Assembly (NCBI GenBank): GCA_033964015.1 | Contig: CM066913.1 | Span: 8,922,953-8,986,952 of the forward strand | Length of the DNA stretch: 64,000 nucleotides | Direction of reading: 5' to 3' | Source of the DNA: Scolanthus callimorphus | Taxonomy: Eukaryota > Cnidaria > Anthozoa > Actiniaria > Edwardsiidae | In this document: piece by piece, positions 48,561-64,000 of the stretch | Numbering within the stretch: the first letter of the stretch is position 1 | Layout of the letters: every line of letters begins with the position of its first letter | Notes under the pieces: generated by a model | The model's database searches: none | Seen by the model: the letters and a program-made list of their open reading frames with translations, nothing else | What the model was told of the DNA's origin: nothing | Program-made: the position numbers and the translations under genes

Positions 48561-48812
48561 GAATGAGACAGAGACTGGAACGAGTTCTACGATCTAATCC
48601 CGAAAATTCCCGAAGTTTTACCGAATAATTCCGTAGAGACTTCGCGGATCGGCGAATCAGCAGATTTCCAAATATGGGAATGCTGCTACGTCATCCTCAT
48701 GCACGTGCGCAGGGGACGCCGGTAAGGTGAATTACTCAGCAGTTGAAAAGATTTCTCTGAAAGGTTTTACACGCTAGGATCGAGTTTGGAAGAGAAAAAC
48801 ACTGTCAAAATC
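48561..48812. promoter_or_regulatory. Divergent promoter region between BABAM1 and VCP
   Basis: Roughly 250 bp separate the presumed BABAM1 leader exon from the VCP start codon, with transcription away in both directions. It holds CpG-containing stretches, including GCACGTGCGCAGGGGACGCC at 48701-48720, and no clear TATA box. Head-to-head spacing this short usually means a shared bidirectional promoter. This is inferred from layout, not from an identified motif. Confidence 0.5.
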
Positions 48813-58671
<9,859 letters not shown>

Positions 58672-59256
58672 ATCATCACTTTGAAACTCAAATGCCCAAG
58701 TCACTCGCAAAGTCATATAACTCTGCAAAACTTAATGCCAGGAGTGTTTATATTTTGCAAATGAATTATGAAACAGTTCCCATCGTAAAGGCTGGCTTGA
58801 AGTCTTGGTTTGCGATTTTTTTCGGAACTTCTGTAATTTATAGCTGGCCAGGATTAAATTTTAGCCAGGATGAAATATAGGAACGGTAACTCAAATCTTA
58901 CACCATTCTAATATTTTCCTTTCCATTCCTTGTCGATTTTGTTGTTTCATTGGTACGGTACAACTAGTGGCAATGTCAGTGGAGGGGTAAAATGAATATG
59001 ATCAGACTGTCACATAAACGTTCAAGGCGGCGTGCTAAACCTAGATTAATGCATTTGAAATGCATAGTTTGCCTTCTAATTCTCACCCTTTACAATTAAT
59101 ATTTGTTTAAAGTTCATTCATTCATTCCCACTGTTGCGTGGAGAGAGAATATCAAATATAGACGAGAGTTTTAGTATCTTTCTGATGAGGACTTCAGTCG
59201 GACTACAGCAATACTGTGACATTGTTTGGTCTCTGTTTCTTGAACACAAAATATTT

Positions 59257-59276
59257 AATAAAGAACCCAGAATAAA
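59257..59276 (+). terminator. VCP: Polyadenylation signals for VCP
   Basis: Two AATAAA hexamers (59257-59262 and 59271-59276) lie about 600 bp after the VCP stop codon on the same strand, with no other plus-strand gene between. They are the likely cleavage and polyadenylation signals, giving a 3' UTR of about 0.6 kb. Confidence 0.55.
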
Positions 59277-59320
59277 TGTCATTGTGTAACGTTGGTTTAT
59301 GGTTATTTCTTGGGCAATTA

Positions 59321-60859
59321 GAACGTTTTCACGTAACTCCTTTTAACATGTAAATGAGTTGAGCTAACATGCTAATGAGGTCCGCGCGCGACTAGGGTCT
59401 TGTCTGAATTCTAGCTCTTTTGATAGCAGCAATTCCAATCAAAAATCACAATATTTATTCCTTTTATTTTACAATTAAATACATGAATCTCTGGATTGAA
59501 TTTCTGTCTCTTGCAGTTTCAATAGAATATTTTCGTTAAGAAAACGTTTTCAGAGTTTTAAATCAACTTCACGCAAATACTCTTGTTAGTTGTTTGTCGA
59601 CTTTTTCGAGAAGACTGCCGACTTTATCAAGGGTCTCTATGGCTTTAGAACACATAGCTATATGCGACTTCTGTGCCTCCCTCGCTTCTTCTGTTTTCTT
59701 TTTCTTCTTCGCCCGCCGGCCCCGACCCCTTCCCTCGCTTCTGATGACGAAGCCTTTAATCCCCCAAGTTTGATTTGTAATTTCCGCTCAGCTGGGTGTG
59801 CTTAGTGGCATAGTTCATGAGGTCATCAGTTTTCTGAGGAGCTGGTCTAACTTCCATCTCTGTGGAAGTTGAGGGTTTGGAGGCGAGATCTTGATTGACG
59901 ATATTTTTCATTCTGGTTATCATCTGGTTGCTCTGTGTACAGCTTGATTACTCTTTCCGGCAGTCCGTAAGACACGCGCTCTCGCTGTTGTTAAAATGCC
60001 AGATTGTAACTTGCTAGGACAAACTCTTTTTCTTGTTCGCTAGTTTTTACTTTCGATCTGTTGTCGGTCTTCTTTGCGCAGTCTGAAGCAAATAATTTTC
60101 AAAGTTAATTTGAAGAGAAGCGTGCCAAATGAAAAAAAGTTCTTGAAACTGTTTCAAATTGGATTTATACCTACCAGGAACGGTTGTATGACCAAGAGGT
60201 TCGTCAGAATCATCTAATTCAGTTCGTTGTATTTCGAGAAAGCACAAATAAAATATGAAAGGCAAACAGCTAAAGATTTAGAAAAGACTAAAATGCTGTA
60301 AAATGCTGTATGTACCGGGAACTCGACACGAGTCTTGTGTGAATAGTTTCTGAGCAACGAGACTGTGTCAAGAAATGTTAAACTTCTCGCGCTACGGCTG
60401 CAGTGCTGAGCAGCTTAAACAACGAAGGGCAACTGGGCTATGTGCAAGCAGGATTCCTAGGAAGCATGCACGATGCAAACGCATTCCGACATATGCCGGG
60501 AATTGGTCCAGGGCAGCCCTTGAATCTTCCCGCAGGTGCACACTTCCTAGCAAATGGTTCAATTTGAAAAGTCGAAATGTGAAATGTAACGCTTTGAGAC
60601 TTCGCGCGAAGTTTATAGTTTTATTTTAAACTGTGCTTTAACTGACATTTTCCTAGAAATACTTCCCCTCAAGAAATAGAATCAAAACCATTGTTAATTC
60701 GGACAATATTTTTATCCTAAGCTTGGCAAAATAAAAGATTGTGCTTACTCTAAACCTACCTGCTGTTCGAGCCAACGAGGCATGACTTACTCGCGCGCGG
60801 ACCATTAGCATGTTAGCTCAACTCATTTGCATGTTAAAACGAGTTACGTGAAAACGTTC
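59321..60859. mobile_element. 1.54-kb TA-flanked TIR element carrying coding-like fragments
   Basis: GAACGTTTTCACGTAACTC and GAGTTACGTGAAAACGTTC, with arms of about 75 bp, are flanked by TA at 59319-59320 and 60860-60861. This fits a Tc1/mariner-type target site. Inside, the minus strand has protein-like stretches, annotated separately, but no recognisable transposase. Confidence 0.7.
59581..60265 (-). pseudogene. Possible gene fragment inside the TIR element, unrecognised
   Basis: Three minus-strand stretches look coding in order: LEIQRTELDDSDEPLGHTTV (near 60235-60175) before a possible donor; KPSTSTEMEVRPAPQKTDDL (near 59890-59830); and, after a frame change at a G run near 59763, RRAKKKKKTEEAREAQKS followed by IETLDKVGSLLEKVDKQL (ending at a stop near 59581). 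The last is a lysine-rich segment plus an amphipathic helix. I do not recognise the protein. Chance open frames are possible, and the joins are guesses. Confidence 0.25.
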
Positions 60860-60884
60860 TATAACAAAGAAATACACAAAAAGT

Positions 60885-61318
60885 TAAAATGCATATCTCC
60901 CCTGAGAGGAGCGAACATGGACTGAAAGTTGTGCTTGAACAAATCAGAATGACGAAAATTCTCGATACCGTTTTTGATTGACAAGATATGTGAGATGAAA
61001 GATGTATGCAAATTGGCTTGCAAGAGGTATTGTTTAAGACAGAACTCTCTAACTTGTCCATAAATCTTCCTATACATACCAGTAGTTTTCATACACAATG
61101 ATAAAGAAGCCAGATACACATTATTCATGCACTGGATTATTATCGCACTGACTGATATTAGCATGCATATTTGCTACCTCTCACCACGTCATCAAATTTG
61201 CATTGATCTTACATATCTTGTTGACCAAAAAAGATATGGAAGCAAAACTTTTGGCATTCTTATTTGTTCAAGCACAACTTTCAGTCCACGTTCTCTCCTC
61301 TCAGGGGTCAGATATGCA
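60885..61318. repeat. Foldback repeat
   Basis: Arms of about 65 to 120 bp (GCATATCTCCCCTGAGAGGA on the left; its diverged inverse with CTCTCAGGGGTCAGATATGC on the right) flank a spacer of about 190 bp. Non-coding. Confidence 0.6.
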
Positions 61319-61488
61319 CTTATTTATTGTCGATAGAAGCACAGAGCGGTTACCCAGTCTCCCAAACCAGGGGCTCATGTTGAAAGCAATTCAACATGAA
61401 AGTATATCAAGACTCCCAACAGGAAGGAGGCATGTATGTCGATCCCAGCATTACAATTTACAACACCGATAAAGAAATCCTGTTAATG

Positions 61489-61563
61489 GTCAGTGAGTGG
61501 GACTTGAACTCAGATTACCAGATTGCAAGTCCGACGCACTGACCAATCGGCCACGAAGTCTCG
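61489..61563 (-). repeat. tRNA-like sequence (tRNA-Ala(TGC)-like or SINE head)
   Basis: On the minus strand it has an A box (TGGCCGATTGG), a loop CTTGCAA that would present anticodon TGC, and a B-box-like GAGTTCAAGTCCC. The T arm can be drawn, but the acceptor strands pair poorly. A tRNA-derived SINE or tRNA pseudogene is more likely than a functional tRNA. Confidence 0.4.
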
Positions 61564-61947
61564 CAATTAGACCTTGTGGAACAGATAAAAATATTTACTT
61601 CACCAACTACATCAAACCTATGTAGTTGGTGCTGAGTTTACATAAAACATGAACATCTGCCTTACCCTATCATTCCCAGACAAACTTCGAAACTCAATAA
61701 CAGCTCGCAGATTAACATCACATTCACACCAAAATATATATTAAATATAATATCATTGTATACTTTAATAAAATAGTTATTGAAAGACATTTTTAACAGG
61801 ATCTATAGTTGGAGTACTATATAAGCTCCTATTATTATGATTATTATTATAAAAAGTGTTTTTTTTTTGCCTTGCAACTTGTAAAGATTATTTATTACAG
61901 TAATGATTACTACTAAATGATCACTATGTAGCATAGAGAAGATTTCG

Positions 61948-62102
61948 TATGACTGTGAAAAGTGCCGTGACACGGCGTGGTACTGTAGCGGTGGCGGTAC
62001 TGAACCTGGCCTGCTGTAGACACCGAATGAAATCATTTAGTCGCGGCGCTGTCACGGTCGTGGAGCGGTACAACTTTGTCACGGAACTTTTCACAGTCAT
62101 AC
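61948..62102. mobile_element. MITE between VCP and DHCR24
   Basis: TATGACTGTGAAAAGTGCCG and its inverted partner AACTTTTCACAGTCATA bound a 155-bp element with CGGTAC-type internal repeats. It lies about 185 bp after the DHCR24 stop codon, in its likely 3' UTR or just beyond. Confidence 0.65.
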
Positions 62103-62286
62103 AAAATCTGCTCTATACAGTACCGTTTATTTAGTTTTGTCCTTGGAACAGATTCCACTTCATAGATTAAACTAGTATCAGTGTGGTGTGAATGGGGTAT
62201 AAGATGTGAGAGCTCATATTTCTACTGATGGTAAAAGAATCCATGGGTTACTCCCAAAAATGATGTCCTACACAACAGAGCTCAAA

Positions 62287-63785
62287 TTAATGACGTGCAG
62301 CACGTGATATCTTATCATAGACCTCAGGGAATGCACCCTTGCACTTGAGCTGATCTCTCATTTTGTCATATACACTACTGGCAAAAAGAAACGAGACAGA
62401 ATTTCGCCGAATTTCGGACATTGTTTAGACGAATTTTCGCGCGAAAATTCGGCGAAAATTCGGTAGACCTTTTACTCGATTAACAGCGAATTTTCGCTTG
62501 GCGAAAATTCGCTTCCCGAATTTTCGGACGAAGACTTTGGAGAATAAATGTACGTTTTACAAAGCTCTTTAAATACGTACTTTGGTAAATGAATAAATGA
62601 TCTACGCACTTTCGTGGCAATGTCAAGACATGGTAATGCAGCTCACAATCAAAAACTTTCTCTTGACTGTGGGCAAAAGAAAAACACTACAGAGAACACA
62701 AATGGAGAGCTGACATTTTTAGAAGAGAGAACTTGGTCTTTATACCGCGGAAATGTTTAAACGGCTTGGGAGAAAAAGTAAACAAACTCACCTGAACACG
62801 AGGTCACGCACTCATCTCCGCAACGCCGGGAAAAGGTAGGGTTGACTTGAGTTTTAAAATCTTCCTTCTGATTCTTTGATATTATCTTTGCAAATGCTAC
62901 TTTGGATTTCCTTGCAGGAATTAGCAATTTTAAAACAATCATAACTTAGTAGTTTGACGCGCTCCGTGTTGAATGTGGTTGCATTTGTCGATCGAACAAG
63001 TGAAAGTCACGCTAATTACTAATTCAGAATGCAAAAATTTCTCACTTTCTTTTGTTTCTTCTTTTGTCGCTCTTTCCTTCCTAGGGAACCTTTTGTTTAT
63101 AACGACTACAAGTAATTTATATCAAGCTTACAAAACCTATAAAAATTCACGAGTGAATTCTTCTCGATTACTCTAGCAAACTAATTTTAAATTGCAGAGA
63201 AGTTGAGCGTCGTCTAGCCGATGTTTTTCCCAAGCTTTAATTAATTAAGCGGTTTGCGCGCGGTCGTTTAGAAAAGCAAAGTTTTTTCCAAACTTTTCAA
63301 GACAAATAACTGTGTAATTATAATCTTCAATAAAAGTAGAAACACAAGACAGTAAAAAGGCATGTGTTGTATTTAGCGGCCTAACATCGCGAGGACGTCT
63401 TGTGATTGCTAATTAGCTTTACATCGCGCGCTGGAGAAAACAAAGTACCATCATAGCGCTGTACATTTTCTACACCTCTCTTACGGCTTGTGAAGTACCT
63501 TTCAAAACGAAAATTCGGTGAACGAAAATTCGGCAAGCGATAATTCGCTTCATAACCTTGACGAGCGCTCCGAAATATCGTTTCTTCAGGACAATAGGCC
63601 ATCCGAAATTTCGCCGATATTTCGGCTGCTGCGAATTTTCGGCAATTTTCGCCAAACTTCGGCAAATTTAGCCGAAATTCGGCGAAATTCTGTCTCGTTT
63701 CTTTTGCCAGTAGTGTAGTGAGTGATCAAACATGGCACGAAACTCCTCCCGTGTAGTGTATGAGTCTGCATACAGCATCTGGAAA
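62287..63785 (-). CDS. DHCR24: Delta(24)-sterol reductase (DHCR24/seladin-1), C-terminal exon split by a transposon
   Basis: DHCR24 is an FAD-dependent ER enzyme that reduces the 24(25) double bond of sterols. Only its last exon is in the window. After an acceptor (TATTTTAG at 63786-63793) the minus strand reads [15 protein letters not shown], then RAMFDHSL. Removing 62373-63715 and one TA continues it as [20 protein letters not shown] and ISRAARH-stop, matching the family C terminus to its final residue. As it stands, reading into the transposon gives about 16 foreign residues and then a stop, so the last 27 native residues are lost. I see no splice pair that would remove the insert cleanly. 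Earlier exons lie beyond the right edge. Confidence 0.85.
62373..63715. mobile_element. 1.34-kb TIR transposon (TA target site) inserted in the DHCR24 exon
   Basis: The ends are inverted repeats: CACTACTGGCAAAAAGAAAC on the left and GTTTCTTTTGCCAGTAGTG on the right, extending over about 45 bp. They are flanked by TA at 62371-62372 and 63716-63717. TA target duplication is the hallmark of Tc1/mariner-type elements. No transposase reading frame is visible inside, so it is non-autonomous. Both ends carry extra palindromic GAATTTTCG-type motifs in direct and inverted orientation. Confidence 0.85.
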
Positions 63786-64000
63786 CTAAAATAAAAGCAA
63801 CCATTAAGTCGCGACCAAGGCAATTCCAGGTATTGATCCAACTAGTAATTTAGAAGATGGGGTCACCTATACTTGTTTTACAGGAGAGCAAACATACAAC
63901 AATACTGTTAGATGCATTCCTGAGACATTTTGTCCCTGCCTGCCTTAGGGGTATATCATGAAGGATCATTTGGTTAACACATTTGGCTATATTTGTGGAG
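63786..64000 (-). other. Part of the last DHCR24 intron
   Basis: From the acceptor of the terminal DHCR24 exon to the window edge no further exon of that gene is visible, so this is taken as intron sequence. Confidence 0.5.

Noticed and set aside
62371..63717. Reading the DHCR24 insert as an ordinary intron
   Set aside because: The boundaries are TA plus inverted repeats, not GT-AG, and excision with one TA restores the frame exactly. It is a transposon in an exon.

Overview
The window is eukaryotic nuclear DNA from an animal. Genes are split by many GT-AG introns. The conserved proteins are metazoan: VCP/p97, BABAM1/MERIT40, DHCR24 and an ABCG half-transporter. There is also a secreted PAN-apple plus C-type lectin protein, and short inverted-repeat transposons and minisatellites are very dense. 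I infer an early-branching animal, most likely an anthozoan cnidarian (coral or sea anemone). The gene calls are firm; the taxonomic placement is inference.

Layout. 1-12.7 kb: ABCG half-transporter copy 1 (minus strand, final exon off the left edge). 12.7-14.5 kb: spacer between the tandem copies, with an array of CACGTG E-boxes. 14.5-34.6 kb: ABCG copy 2 (minus), whose introns have been inflated by a 2-kb pyrimidine minisatellite, 50-bp and 20-bp arrays and a 7.4-kb composite repeat block. 36.0-38.7 kb: PAN/C-type-lectin gene (minus). 40.3-41.3 kb: unrecognised charged coiled-coil gene (minus). 42.7-48.6 kb: BABAM1 (minus). 48.8-58.7 kb: VCP (plus), divergent from BABAM1 across about 300 bp. 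58.7-62.3 kb: intergenic, repeat-rich. 62.3-64 kb: the 3' end of DHCR24 (minus), whose last coding exon is cut by a 1.34-kb TA-flanked transposon.

Genes working together. The two ABCG copies are a tandem duplication with the same exon-intron plan, near-identical exons and partly similar introns. VCP (ubiquitin-dependent segregase) and BABAM1 (scaffold of the BRCA1-A and BRISC deubiquitinase complexes) share a head-to-head promoter region, and both act in ubiquitin signalling.

Caution on reading frames. Exon-by-exon reading of VCP gives an 805-residue protein only if four single missing bases are allowed for. BABAM1 and ABCG copy 2 show the same kind of one-base loss. This pattern points to deletion errors in the underlying assembly, so isolated frameshifts here should not be read as gene death. 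The TAA in ABCG copy 1 (a substitution) and the transposon in DHCR24 (with clean target-site duplication) are not explained that way.
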